Part shown: positions 35,317 to 43,202 of the stretch, in pieces
Layout: every line of letters begins with the position of its first letter
Position numbering within the stretch: the stretch's first letter is position 1
From: a virus
Virus record (IMG/VR): IMGVR_UViG_3300043399_000877
Location: 248,001 to 312,000 of that record
Direction: 5' to 3' (one strand)
DNA length: 64,000 nucleotides
Made by a program: the position numbers and the translations under genes
Notes under the pieces: generated by a model
The model's database searches: none
The model's input: only the letters and a program-made list of their open reading frames with translations
What the model was told of the DNA's origin: nothing

Positions 35317-36399
35317 TTACGAGTTACGGGCGTTCTTGATGTATTTACCGTAACGATTGTGGAACTCATCGAAGCACTCAACAGCGTCCGGGTCAATGTT
35401 CAATTGGTACTTGGTCAGTGCCAACACAATGCCCATGACAACCATCTCAGTGTCGAAGTTGTCCATTGCGAAGCGGAAGAAGTTGTTGACTTTTTCGTCA
35501 AACTGTTTGTCCTTGTGGTCTTCTGCTTCTTTGAGCTCGTAGCAAAGAGCAACAGTGAGCGAGTACATCGCGCTGATCTCCTTGGTCTTGAGCTCCTTAA
35601 CTTTGCCAGCAAGAATGTCGGTAGGATCCGGCATGCTGCTGGCAACCTTGCGGTGCGCCATAAACTTGACTGCTAACCCTTCGCCGATGGCGCCGGCCAC
35701 AAGATCAGTAATAGTCGACTCGTCCACATCGTCTTCCAACAGTTCGCTAACGAACGACCAGCTGCGCGGGGTAGCAAAGCTACGGGTTGCGCTCTTGGGG
35801 TCAAAGTCGTAAAGGTCTTTCTTGCTGAAAGTAAGGAAACCAACGACGTCTTTGTGGACGCGATTCTGCGTAGCCCAGTCGAACCAGTCGTCAAAGTCTA
35901 CACGCATTTCAAGGTGGATAAAGCGGTTTGCAAGCGGCGCCGGCATACGATACGTGACACCTTTGTCAGCTTCGCGGTTACCAGCGGCGATAATGAACAC
36001 GTTTTCCGGCAAGTGGTAAGTACCAACACGGCGGTTGAGAATCAGCTGATACGCAGCAGCCTGCACAGCCGGAGCAGCGGAGTTCATCTCGTCAAGGAAC
36101 AAGATAATCTTTTCATGCTTTGCAGCCATTTCAGCATCCGGCAGTTCGACCGGCGGCGCCCAAACCATCTTGCTGTCGTTGCTGTCAAAATACGGAATGC
36201 CTTTGATGTCAGTCGGCTCCCAAAGCGACAGACGCACGTCAATAACGTGGGCGTTGAGGTTTTCACCAATCTGGTGAACGATGTCGGATTTACCGATACC
36301 GGGCGGGCCCCAAAGGAAGATCGGGCGCTTCTTAAGCATTGCGTGACGAATGCTTTTCTTTGCAGTCTTGGCGGTAACAGTACGGTTAGCAGTATCCAT
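35317..36399 (-). CDS. MoxR-like AAA+ ATPase
   Basis: 360 residues. 'WGPPGIGKSD' (about 31-40) is Walker A, 'IILFLDEMNSAAPAVQ' is Walker B with the MoxR-type sensor region, and 'FIIAAGNREAD' is sensor 1. MoxR ATPases remodel or activate partners carrying a VWA domain; the neighbour at 33963 fits. The gene has its own strong promoter and a terminator, so it can be expressed apart from the VWA gene. High G+C for this window. Confidence 0.86.
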   Translation of the reverse strand: MDTANRTVTAKTAKKSIRHAMLKKRPIFLWGPPGIGKSDIVHQIGENLNAHVIDVRLSLWEPTDIKGIPYFDSNDSKMVWAPPVELPDAEMAAKHEKIILFLDEMNSAAPAVQAAAYQLILNRRVGTYHLPENVFIIAAGNREADKGVTYRMPAPLANRFIHLEMRVDFDDWFDWATQNRVHKDVVGFLTFSKKDLYDFDPKSATRSFATPRSWSFVSELLEDDVDESTITDLVAGAIGEGLAVKFMAHRKVASSMPDPTDILAGKVKELKTKEISAMYSLTVALCYELKEAEDHKDKQFDEKVNNFFRFAMDNFDTEMVVMGIVLALTKYQLNIDPDAVECFDEFHNRYGKYIKNARNS

Positions 36400-36434
36400 G
36401 TCAAACTCCTTGGACGTTTTTAAGTTATGTTGTT

Positions 36435-36463
36435 ACTATAGCTTCTAAGTTTCGCGCTGTCAA
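36435..36463 (-). promoter_or_regulatory. Strong sigma70-type promoter for the MoxR gene
   Basis: TTGACA (six of six) and TATAGT (five of six) with a 17-base spacer on the minus strand, 36 bases before the ATG at 36399. It lies just downstream of the gene at 36478. Confidence 0.75.
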
Positions 36464-36477
36464 CGCATAAAAAACTG

Positions 36478-36873
36478 TTATTTCATATCTTTTATTTTTT
36501 TAGAGCGTGTCATTGCTTTTACGAGTCCGTATTTTCTCACGTCACCGCTAAACAGGCTGAGCTCTACAGCCTTCCGTTCACTTGTGACCACAATGCTTCT
36601 GCTGTTGAGAAAATACGGACAATCTATAAATTGATCCAAGAAAACTATAACCTGTGGTGTTAAGGCCATTTCTTTAGGATAAGGAATATCCCAGTGTTCT
36701 ATTCCGACTTTCTTTAAGACTTCGTAGCCATCTTCAGTTAGTCGTAATCCACCAACATTTTTATTTCTTGTGTTTTGCCACCATAGTTGGATAGAACTTT
36801 TGATGTTTTCAGAAGAAGTAGACATGCCCATCTCTTTAAGAAAGATTTTGGTGTATACTTCTTTCGGAGTCAT
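36478..36873 (-). CDS. Protein of unknown function
   Basis: 131 residues with a balanced composition: 'GGLRLTEDGYEVLKK' and 'CPYFLNSRSIVVTSERKAVELSLF' suggest a small alpha/beta fold, possibly a winged-helix-like or nucleic-acid-binding domain, and a basic C-terminus ('TRSKKIKDMK'). Starts directly at the stop of the next gene upstream (36874). I do not recognise the family beyond its resemblance to conserved marine phage proteins. Confidence 0.6.
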   Translation of the reverse strand: MTPKEVYTKIFLKEMGMSTSSENIKSSIQLWWQNTRNKNVGGLRLTEDGYEVLKKVGIEHWDIPYPKEMALTPQVIVFLDQFIDCPYFLNSRSIVVTSERKAVELSLFSGDVRKYGLVKAMTRSKKIKDMK

Positions 36874-37155
36874 TTATTCCAAATCTCCAGTGGTTAATCT
36901 GTAAACCTGAAACTTGTCAGTTTTAAACATTTTATTGAGTTTTTTGGCTAGATTGTGTGCGTGTCCACGATTACTAAAACTTGTTTTTTTGTATTTTGGG
37001 CCAGGATGGTTTGTTAAACTGTTTGAGTTTTTAAGATTAAAAGGCTTGCCTTGATAAAAGACAGCCCATATGGCTTCAGCACTTAAAACTTGCTCACATC
37101 GGTATGTGGCTTTATCAGTATATTCCATCAAAACTTTTGGTTTTGGTCGGCTCAT
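36874..37155 (-). CDS. Small basic protein of unknown function
   Basis: 93 residues, rich in Lys, Asn and Arg ('HPGPKYKKTSFSNRGHAHNL', then 'KLNKMFKTDKFQVYRL'), which may bind nucleic acid. A TAGGAG site lies eight bases before the ATG, and a TATAAATA promoter lies upstream. It abuts the gene at 36478. Confidence 0.62.
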   Translation of the reverse strand: MSRPKPKVLMEYTDKATYRCEQVLSAEAIWAVFYQGKPFNLKNSNSLTNHPGPKYKKTSFSNRGHAHNLAKKLNKMFKTDKFQVYRLTTGDLE

Positions 37156-37183
37156 TATGCATACTCCTAATTATGTACGCATA

Positions 37184-37191
37184 TATTTATA
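37184..37191 (-). promoter_or_regulatory. T4-late-type promoter TATAAATA
   Basis: Exact consensus on the minus strand, 29 bases before the ATG at 37155 and four bases after the stop of the gene at 37195. The same 29-base distance is seen at 32387. Confidence 0.65.
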
Positions 37192-37194
37192 CTA

Positions 37195-37434
37195 TCACCA
37201 ACCAGAACCAGCGTCTAGATTAACAATTATCGGTTCTTCCTGAGCTGTTTTGTTTTCAGCTACAAGTTTTTCTAGTTCACCTTCTAATCTTGACATAACC
37301 ATACCGAGTGTAAACGCAAGATTTTTAGCGGTTGCTATGTCAAGTCTCACGTCCGGTTGTTTAGAGCTGTCGGCAGTTTTGACGGCTTGTATAAATTGTT
37401 GTATCGGAAATGTATTTAATGGTGTTACTAACAT
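37195..37434 (-). CDS. Small protein of unknown function
   Basis: 79 residues with a predicted helical core ('DIATAKNLAFTLGMVMSRLEGELEKLVAENKTAQE', split here at 'MSRLEGELEKLVAE') that looks like a short coiled coil. ATG overlaps the stop of the gene at 37428 (ATGTTAG). Function unknown. Confidence 0.58.
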   Translation of the reverse strand: MLVTPLNTFPIQQFIQAVKTADSSKQPDVRLDIATAKNLAFTLGMVMSRLEGELEKLVAENKTAQEEPIIVNLDAGSGW

Positions 37435-37892
37435 AGTTTTAACATAGCTTTCATTTCTATTTCTGTCTTAAATGGGCCCTTGTAGTCGTTCTCTTCCAAA
37501 GTTATGAGCTTTGGGCAAAATGCTTTAAGCCACGTAACATTAAATTTAATCAAGTAATATCCGGCACAATAGATACTCTTGCTGTTTTCACTCTTTGTAA
37601 AAAGCGGAAGTTTTTTCTTTATATCAAACATTTGATTGTAAGGGATAACTTTAGTAGGGTATCCGTTTACAAAGAGGTCGTCTTCTTTTCTTTCCGGCGG
37701 CGTAATTTTTGCTATGAGAAAGTCAGAACCAAATTGTGTTACCAATTGTGAGCGACTGTCATATAAACTTATTTTTCCTTTTTGATTAAGAACAAACGAG
37801 TCGTCTTCTTTAACCAATGTTCCAATTCTTATGCCGTTGTCTTCAATTATCCAAAATTTATCATCAAGTACTGGTTTGGCTTTGATGCTCAT
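37428..37892 (-). CDS. Conserved phage-type protein of unknown function
   Basis: 154 residues, strand-rich: 'FWIIEDNGIRIGTLVKEDDSF', 'ISLYDSRSQLVTQFG', 'VNGYPTKVIPYNQMFD'. The layout recalls small T4-like cyanophage proteins, with no known role. It overlaps the exonuclease gene by 29 bases and probably belongs to the replication operon. Confidence 0.62.
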   Translation of the reverse strand: MSIKAKPVLDDKFWIIEDNGIRIGTLVKEDDSFVLNQKGKISLYDSRSQLVTQFGSDFLIAKITPPERKEDDLFVNGYPTKVIPYNQMFDIKKKLPLFTKSENSKSIYCAGYYLIKFNVTWLKAFCPKLITLEENDYKGPFKTEIEMKAMLKLC

Positions 37893-38874
37893 TTATATAC
37901 CTCGCGTTTAATGCCTCTGCGTATCCTTCAACCTGTTCGCCAATTTTGACTAGGTTCCACTTTGCGCAGAATTTCATAAGTTTTAGTCCAACTTGCTGGA
38001 CTTCTTTTCCCGGGTTGTTGCGTATTACTTCGTCAAGTCGTTGTCTAATGTGATCGGGCTGCGCAGTTAAGTCACACAGCATCACGTTACGCTGATAATC
38101 GTCCATTACTCTATGTTCGTCACCGTTGTGATCCACCCAACGCTGCAACATAAGGTTGTTCCAATAAAATCCTTTGTTTTTGCGGTCGTTAAAAGCTTCA
38201 GTAAGGCCTACCTTGTTTTTAGTTCCTTTAACACGGACACCCGGGTATGCACTAAAGACGTTGTCACCGCTATCACCGCGCATGCATTTTTCGAACAGCA
38301 ACCATTCAGGATCCGGAGCCGGCTTTACTATTCCGGTCTTTTTATCCTTAACAGGTTTTCCACGATCGTCAAAATAACCCTCATGGGTTGTTACAACACC
38401 GGCAACTCCGTTGTATTGTTTCACATTTGGAGAAATCAATTGTGCAAAGTCGCCATCAGTGCTAATTATCACATGATTGTCATTGGGATGGTTTTGAATC
38501 CATCCAGCGATAAGATCGTCAGCTTCAAGAACCGGATCTTGCAATACCGAGCAGTTTGTTTTATCTTTAATAAAAGAAAGAAACTCGTCATAAACTTCCC
38601 AGAATACCTTATCTTCTTCGACTTCGTTAACAGTCATCGCCGCCCGAGTTTCAGCACGATTTGCCTTATAAGGTTTGTAAAAGTCCTTGCGCCAACTACG
38701 TCCTTCAAGCATAAAAACCACATGAGTGCCTTTAAAGTCGCGCCATGCCTTTTTAATGCTGTTGAGGGTAACGTGGAGAGCCATGCCAACTTTTGTATCC
38801 AAATCGCCGCGCACACTATGGCGGGCTCGGAAAAAAGTGTTCATAGTATCAATTAGTATGTATGTGTTCATCAT
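37864..38874 (-). CDS. 5'-3' exonuclease, T4 RNase H/FEN-like
   Basis: 336 residues, near T4 RNase H (305). 'ILIDTMNTFFRARH' starts the PIN/FEN active site with an Asp; 'LQDPVLEADDLIAGW' and 'VIISTDGDFAQLI' give the acidic metal-binding cluster. It would remove RNA primers and flap ends during lagging-strand synthesis. ATG 38874 overlaps the upstream stop (ATGA). It sits with clamp and polymerase genes on the same strand. Confidence 0.84.
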   Translation of the reverse strand: MMNTYILIDTMNTFFRARHSVRGDLDTKVGMALHVTLNSIKKAWRDFKGTHVVFMLEGRSWRKDFYKPYKANRAETRAAMTVNEVEEDKVFWEVYDEFLSFIKDKTNCSVLQDPVLEADDLIAGWIQNHPNDNHVIISTDGDFAQLISPNVKQYNGVAGVVTTHEGYFDDRGKPVKDKKTGIVKPAPDPEWLLFEKCMRGDSGDNVFSAYPGVRVKGTKNKVGLTEAFNDRKNKGFYWNNLMLQRWVDHNGDEHRVMDDYQRNVMLCDLTAQPDHIRQRLDEVIRNNPGKEVQQVGLKLMKFCAKWNLVKIGEQVEGYAEALNARYINEHQSQTST

Positions 38875-39083
38875 GCTGCCATTAAAAGTAGTAAGAATTT
38901 CTTACGATCGTGTATTTCAAAAAAAGCACCCTTGGCGGTTACTTCCACGCAAAACCCGTATTGATCCAATGTCCAGTGTTCATACGAACGATACTTTTGT
39001 TTTAAGGAAGCTATGTTTTCCAACCATGCTTCATACAACACTGAAAGATCTACATTGTAATTAGATACGGGTTCGTATGTCAT
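38871..39083 (-). CDS. Small protein of unknown function
   Basis: 70 residues; 'ASLKQKYRSYEHWTLDQYGFCVEVTAKGAFFEI' (quoted in part as 'EHWTLDQYGFCVEV') suggests a helix and a small sheet. ATG overlaps the upstream stop by four bases, and its own stop overlaps the exonuclease start, so it is co-translated with it. Confidence 0.6.
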   Translation of the reverse strand: MTYEPVSNYNVDLSVLYEAWLENIASLKQKYRSYEHWTLDQYGFCVEVTAKGAFFEIHDRKKFLLLLMAA

Positions 39084-39550
39084 GAAACCTCAGATTTGCC
39101 TTTGCTGATAGGTACAACATTAATATAACCTGCGCCACGTGAAGTGTCAAGCCCTTCTTCAGCAAACATATTAAATACAATCTCTCTAAACCAACGATCA
39201 ACTATCTCTTCTTCAGCATCGCCGTCAGCACCGTAACCGTTTAGTTTAAGTTCTTGAATAAAAAACTCGTTCCAGTCTAGTTCAAAGAATCCGTTTCGTA
39301 CATTATCTGGATTAACTCGGGTATCCAATACTGCAACATACGGTTCACCTTTTTTGGTGGCGCGTTCTTTGGGACTTAATCTCGCAAGTTCGGCTTCCTC
39401 GGTAGCCTGCCGTGCAGCTTCTTCCGCTTCCAGCCGTTCTTTGCGTAATCGCGCAATCTCTTGCTCTTCTTGTTCACGGCGAGCGGCGGCCTCGACAGCC
39501 GCCTGCTCTAATTCAGCAACTCCAGTAATTCTTTTAAGCCATTGCTTCAT
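39080..39550 (-). CDS. Coiled-coil protein of unknown function
   Basis: 156 residues. Residues about 12-58 are Ala/Glu/Arg-rich with heptads ('EQEIARLRKERLEAEEAAR'), a long coiled coil. The C-terminal part ('VLDTRVNPDNVRNGFFELDW', 'EEGLDTSRGAGYINVV') is conserved-looking and globular. No function recognised. Confidence 0.6.
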   Translation of the reverse strand: MKQWLKRITGVAELEQAAVEAAARREQEEQEIARLRKERLEAEEAARQATEEAELARLSPKERATKKGEPYVAVLDTRVNPDNVRNGFFELDWNEFFIQELKLNGYGADGDAEEEIVDRWFREIVFNMFAEEGLDTSRGAGYINVVPISKGKSEVS

Positions 39551-39891
39551 ACCGGTATAATCCTTTTTTCAACTTTAAACCCTGCAAGTCGTTGTAGATT
39601 TTCAGGATCCTTCATTTCTTCTTCTATTTCATCTAGACGCTTTTTAATTCCTGTCGGATCAAGCATGTAATCCGACTCTTCCTCTGTAAGGGGAGGCATG
39701 TCTTTTTCGGCAAGCAAATGATTGCATTGATCAATAAGATCCTGTTGCTCTCGAGTATACTTAGACTTAGTTGGCTCTAGTGGTTTAGAGTTATGCAAAA
39801 CCACACTACCATCATCCATTTTTTCTCTCAGCTCAATCATTACTTCAAATGACTCTGGAACTATTCTTTTTATTAGCGCAATCTTTCTCAT
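39547..39891 (-). CDS. Protein of unknown function
   Basis: 114 residues from ATG 39891, preceded by GGGGGA; an upstream in-frame start would lie inside queE. 'ALIKRIVPESFEVMIELREKMDDGSVVL' shows a strand-rich start, then charged helices ('QQDLIDQCNHLLAEKDMPPLTEEESDY'). Function unknown; lies directly downstream of queE. Confidence 0.58.
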   Translation of the reverse strand: MRKIALIKRIVPESFEVMIELREKMDDGSVVLHNSKPLEPTKSKYTREQQDLIDQCNHLLAEKDMPPLTEEESDYMLDPTGIKKRLDEIEEEMKDPENLQRLAGFKVEKRIIPV

Positions 39892-39892
39892 T

Positions 39893-40765
39893 TTATGTCC
39901 CCCATGCATTACCAAATAGTGTTATATGGAGTCTTGGTGTGAATCTCCATCCTTTTTCCATCGCGAGGCGCGCCACTTGTTGAACTGTGAGATCGTATCC
40001 CTCAGTCCTACCTCCAAGCGGCATAAGATATACTGGACACTCAAGACCAGCGGCTCGGAATTCGGCGACGGCACGCTCAACTTCGTCCACATCAATTTGA
40101 TCTGCGACCACAAACTTGAGATAAGTGTCTGAGTTATTAATCCTACTATACTCAAGAGCAATTTCAGGATTGATAGCATCTTCCCAGCGCTCGCCCGATA
40201 CGGAAAGCTTCGGACTGCAACTCCAAGTAACCTTAAATCTTGTTTGATTGTTGAGATAATCTCGGAACTCTTCGTGTAGATGTTGTGTAGTATTTGTTTC
40301 AAACGTAACATTCTTTAAATCCTGCATCCCAGGATGTTCAAAAAGCTCTACATACAGTCGTTGCCATGCAAGCAACGGCTCACCACCGGTCATAATCAAA
40401 TGTATGTCTTGCCCGTTGTCCTGGGTCCATTTTCCGTTAGGTATTAAACTTAGAAGATGTTCCACAACTTCATCAACTGTGCGATCTTTCATCAAGTGCT
40501 TAAATTCCGGATAGATGCTTGCATAAGTATCACAGCCAGTATGAACCAGTGGTAGGTCTTCAAATCTATTTACCTTTTCTGGAACACCATCTTCGATAAG
40601 TTTCTTAACTTCTGGATTATATCTACTTTTGTTTGATCCGCGAGGTAAACCAAAGTTTTGACAACGGAAGTTACACCCGAATGTTCTTAAAAACAAGCTG
40701 GGAACACCCACAAACTTGCCTTCACCTTGAATGCTGTAAAACGCTTCACTATAGCGCAACTTCAT
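39893..40765 (-). CDS. queE: 7-carboxy-7-deazaguanine synthase
   Basis: 290 residues. QueE is a radical SAM enzyme that contracts 6-carboxy-tetrahydropterin to 7-carboxy-7-deazaguanine. 'EAFYSIQGEGKFVGVPS' is the family signature, 'MTGGEPLL' binds SAM. The cluster motif is unusual: C31 and C35 ('GCNFRCQNFG') are followed by Phe38 in place of the third Cys; C78 ('HTGCDTY') may replace it, giving CX3CX42C. It overlaps the small gene at 40762, next to folE. Confidence 0.84.
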   Translation of the reverse strand: MKLRYSEAFYSIQGEGKFVGVPSLFLRTFGCNFRCQNFGLPRGSNKSRYNPEVKKLIEDGVPEKVNRFEDLPLVHTGCDTYASIYPEFKHLMKDRTVDEVVEHLLSLIPNGKWTQDNGQDIHLIMTGGEPLLAWQRLYVELFEHPGMQDLKNVTFETNTTQHLHEEFRDYLNNQTRFKVTWSCSPKLSVSGERWEDAINPEIALEYSRINNSDTYLKFVVADQIDVDEVERAVAEFRAAGLECPVYLMPLGGRTEGYDLTVQQVARLAMEKGWRFTPRLHITLFGNAWGT

Positions 40766-41052
40766 TTTAACATCTCCATATTTACTATTCTCGCAACACG
40801 TTCACCAATGTCGTCTTCTTTAGGAATTACATACAATTGAACTTGCGTTTGGTCAACTCTTCTATCGTAACGTCTGAATTCCATAACATGGCCGCCGGTT
40901 GCAGAATATATTCTAAAACTCAAATCACTTTCTGCATCAATACCGCTGCGCGTTGCCGGGTATACACCGGAATCAACTTTTACTGCGTTTCTTCCAGCGT
41001 ATTCCCATGCCTCACGACACTTTTTCTCAAACCATCTATCAAACCATTTCAT
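40762..41052 (-). CDS. Small protein between queE and folE
   Basis: 96 residues; 'MKWFDRWFEKKCREAWEYAG' is a basic, aromatic helix, followed by strands ('DLSFRIYSATGGHVMEFRRYD', 'VQLYVIPKEDD'). Overlaps both neighbours by four bases (ATGA), so it is made together with the deazaguanine enzymes. No known family recognised. Confidence 0.62.
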   Translation of the reverse strand: MKWFDRWFEKKCREAWEYAGRNAVKVDSGVYPATRSGIDAESDLSFRIYSATGGHVMEFRRYDRRVDQTQVQLYVIPKEDDIGERVARIVNMEMLK

Positions 41053-41735
41053 CTTGGTGCAAAGTCCTGTTGTAGTTTAATATTATGGAAAAACTCTTCT
41101 TTGGTGCTAGCATCGTTCATAAAGCGACCTTTGAGCACAGTAGTTTGTGTAAGACTGCTGTGCGCCATAATTCCGCGGTTTTCGCAGCAGCCGTGTTGTG
41201 CTTGGATGTAAACACCCACGTTTTCACTACCAGTTGCTGACATAATTTCTCTGGCAATGTCCATTGCCAGTTCTTCTTGCAGTGTACCGCGACGCGCACA
41301 CCATTGTGCGATACGAGTGTATTTGCTCAACCCAATGAGGGTATCAGCGGCGATAATACCGATGTAAGCAACTCCTGTAACTGGCTGGTGGTGATGACTG
41401 CAAACACTTTTTAATTCGCTACGAACAACCAACATGCCAGTGTAAGGCTCGTTCGTGTGATTTGGGAATGCTGTAGCATTCGGTTTAGGATAATAGCGCC
41501 CGCGCATGAGCTCATTCACGTACATTTTAGCCAAACGACGACCGGTATCTTGGCTGTTGGGATCGTTATCTCGATCTATAATCAGGCTGTCTAATACTTC
41601 ATTAAACTTGCCAGTTAGTTCGTCAATGAGTTGTTCTTTTTCACCATCCATGATGAAATCAGATATATTATCAGATGCCCAAAATCTTGCGCCAGCGTCT
41701 TCTATTCGTCCCTTGATTGTTTTTGAAATGTCCAT
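41049..41735 (-). CDS. folE: GTP cyclohydrolase I
   Basis: 228 residues. FolE converts GTP to 7,8-dihydroneopterin triphosphate, the first step of both folate and 7-deazaguanine synthesis. 'ELKSVCSHHHQPVTGVAYIG' holds the zinc Cys and His; 'GLSKYTRIAQWCARRGTLQE' and 'QAQHGCCENRG' hold the second zinc Cys and the active site. ATG 41735 follows GGAGACAAC. With queE, the QueD-like gene and the DpdA-like gene this suggests a DNA-modification pathway. A terminator-like hairpin lies upstream. Confidence 0.9.
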   Translation of the reverse strand: MDISKTIKGRIEDAGARFWASDNISDFIMDGEKEQLIDELTGKFNEVLDSLIIDRDNDPNSQDTGRRLAKMYVNELMRGRYYPKPNATAFPNHTNEPYTGMLVVRSELKSVCSHHHQPVTGVAYIGIIAADTLIGLSKYTRIAQWCARRGTLQEELAMDIAREIMSATGSENVGVYIQAQHGCCENRGIMAHSSLTQTTVLKGRFMNDASTKEEFFHNIKLQQDFAPR

Positions 41736-41760
41736 GTTGTCTCCGAGCTTGTTATTTAGA

Positions 41761-41798
41761 AAAGAAAAGGTACAATACACTTTTAAATGTATTGTACC
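41761..41798 (-). terminator. Intrinsic terminator after the DoxX-like gene
   Basis: A perfect 11-base stem (GGTACAATACA) with an eight-base loop, followed on the minus strand by TTTTCTTT, 18 bases after the stop at 41816. It separates that gene from folE. Confidence 0.78.
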
Positions 41799-41815
41799 AC
41801 GTATTTAGGTTTTTG

Positions 41816-42208
41816 TCAAGCAGTTTGTATGAGTTCTTTACCAACAGCATACAATGCGGCAGCAACAACTAGGTTTTTAAGGACACTGGTCAATTCCGGT
41901 GTAATAAGTTCTCCACCAACCAGCGGAACGTGGAACATCACCGTTGCCAATAGTGTAAACGCAAGCAGTGCGTAGGCGACATAACCTTGCTGGGTCTGTG
42001 ACAGAACCGGGACAATCAAAGCCAACCCTAGTAGGATTTCAACTGCAACGGCCGCAGCCACCAGCACTGTGGCAAACGGATATCCCATCACAGTACCAAC
42101 AAAACCAACGGTTCCGGCAAAACCATAACCAAAACCTAAAATCGGGACAATCTTAGTAATACCAAAAATTACAAAAAATAGTCCGAGTACATATCTTAAA
42201 ACTTGCAT
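41816..42208 (-). CDS. DoxX-like small membrane protein
   Basis: 130 residues with about four membrane helices: 'VLGLFFVIFGITKI', 'FATVLVAAAVAVEILLGLAL', 'YVAYALLAFTLLATVMF' and 'VLKNLVVAAALYAVG'. The 'FGxxK' near the first helix and the overall length fit the DoxX family of integral membrane proteins, which has been tied to redox or sulfur chemistry in cells. AAGGAG precedes ATG 42208; it has its own promoter and terminator. Confidence 0.72.
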   Translation of the reverse strand: MQVLRYVLGLFFVIFGITKIVPILGFGYGFAGTVGFVGTVMGYPFATVLVAAAVAVEILLGLALIVPVLSQTQQGYVAYALLAFTLLATVMFHVPLVGGELITPELTSVLKNLVVAAALYAVGKELIQTA

Positions 42209-42238
42209 CAATTTCTCCTTTTCGTCAAGTATGTATGT

Positions 42239-42267
42239 TATATAGCACACAGATATAGTTAAATCAA
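42239..42267 (-). promoter_or_regulatory. Sigma70-type promoter for the DoxX-like gene
   Basis: TTGATT and TATATA separated by 17 bases on the minus strand, 31 bases before the ATG at 42208, just downstream of the 42273-42296 hairpin. Confidence 0.5.
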
Positions 42268-42272
42268 GCAAT

Positions 42273-42296
42273 AGTTGTGTGCAACTGCACACAACT
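42273..42296 (-). terminator. Terminator-like hairpin
   Basis: A perfect 10-base stem (AGTTGTGTGC) with loop AACT, nine bases after the stop of the gene at 42305. Only a weak T-rich tail follows, so termination may be partial. Confidence 0.55.
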
Positions 42297-42304
42297 ACTC
42301 TGCA

Positions 42305-42517
42305 TTAACTTTTAAAGTACTTGTTGAGGATTTCTAGATGATCCTCATATTCAGCCATGTGGGCTAATTCTTTTTCAATAGCATCCATAATATCGCTGTG
42401 TTCACCGATACCTGCAGGATTACGAAGATACACTTCGATGTTAACGCGATGCTTTTCGACGTGAGCCTTGGCATGCTTGCGTACAGCTTGCAGCATCATC
42501 TCTCGCATTTCGTCCAT
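42305..42517 (-). CDS. Small helical protein of unknown function
   Basis: 70 residues, almost all helix: 'MDEMREMMLQAVRKHAKAH' then 'DAIEKELAHMAEYEDHLEIL'. His/Met/Glu-rich. The ATG shares a base with the stop of the Cys-rich gene at 42517. Similar short proteins occur in T4-like cyanophages; role unknown. Confidence 0.6.
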   Translation of the reverse strand: MDEMREMMLQAVRKHAKAHVEKHRVNIEVYLRNPAGIGEHSDIMDAIEKELAHMAEYEDHLEILNKYFKS

Positions 42518-42633
42518 TACTGTTTTTCCTTACGCTCGTTATACTCTTTGAGCTTTAAAGAGTATTGTTCTTCAGTTAATGCATGCCAACCAACACATTT
42601 GCCAGTCGGTGATCTTCCACATCCACAAGTCAT
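42517..42633 (-). CDS. Tiny cysteine-rich protein (38 residues)
   Basis: 'MTCGCGRSPTGKCVGWHALT' holds three Cys and a His (C3, C5, C13, H17) that could bind zinc or a cluster, then a charged helix. ATG overlaps the phosphoribosyltransferase stop (ATGA) and its TAA shares a base with the next ATG, so the coupling on both sides supports it as a real gene despite its size. Confidence 0.66.
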   Translation of the reverse strand: MTCGCGRSPTGKCVGWHALTEEQYSLKLKEYNERKEKQ

Positions 42634-43202
42634 TTTTCATCCTTTCTTAACCATGAATCCTGTTCCCAGGGATAGACAAGCCATTGATCTTTTTCACGCT
42701 TGTCAACTTCGTGCCACCAATAGTCTGGCTCGAAAGAACTGCCCCAGTTTTGCGTCATTACAGCGAAACGAACGTTTTCCTTCCATACGCTGTTCCACAT
42801 GTCTTGTTCGTTAGGAAAACAACTGCCTTCCCAATCTTTCTTAATCCAATTAAACGTGTTACCACTGTCGTTTATGTCGTCTACGATAAGGATTTTTTTG
42901 CGTTTTTTAATATCCCAGCGGCTTTTGACATACTCACGTTCGCCTTCGTCAACATAACCGACAGCCATTTCCGGGAGCCAGCAGTTGGTTTCAGTATCAG
43001 CATTTGGTTCGCCATCACGCAGTTGCACCTTAACAGTGTGCATCGGAATGCCGATACGGTGACTTAAAATTAAAGCTAATGGCAATCCGCCACGTGTTAT
43101 TCCCACTACGCAGTCAGGTAGCCATTTGTCCTTCAGCAAATTCATTATAATGCAATCTGCTGCGGTTTCCACGTCTCGCCAAGTGTAATATACTTTATCC
43201 AT
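42630..43202 (-). CDS. Phosphoribosyltransferase-like protein
   Basis: 190 residues. 'ILIVDDINDSGNTF' is the PRPP-binding loop of type I phosphoribosyltransferases and 'VVGITRGGLPLALIL' the early strand-loop. The hood regions are not diagnostic, so base specificity is open (purine or xanthine-guanine type are candidates). It may salvage bases for phage DNA or act on deazapurines; that is inference. Confidence 0.8.
   Translation of the reverse strand: MDKVYYTWRDVETAADCIIMNLLKDKWLPDCVVGITRGGLPLALILSHRIGIPMHTVKVQLRDGEPNADTETNCWLPEMAVGYVDEGEREYVKSRWDIKKRKKILIVDDINDSGNTFNWIKKDWEGSCFPNEQDMWNSVWKENVRFAVMTQNWGSSFEPDYWWHEVDKREKDQWLVYPWEQDSWLRKDEK

Noticed and set aside
35854-36423. Open frame on the plus strand opposite the MoxR gene
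   Set aside because: Same effect of third-position G+C; the minus strand encodes an unmistakable AAA+ ATPase.
38113-38856. 247-codon plus-strand frame
   Set aside because: Antisense to the 5'-3' exonuclease; low-information translation.
39893-40765. queE as a pseudogene because of the missing third Cys
   Set aside because: The frame is intact, all other motifs are present and C78 could replace it; reported as a variant instead.
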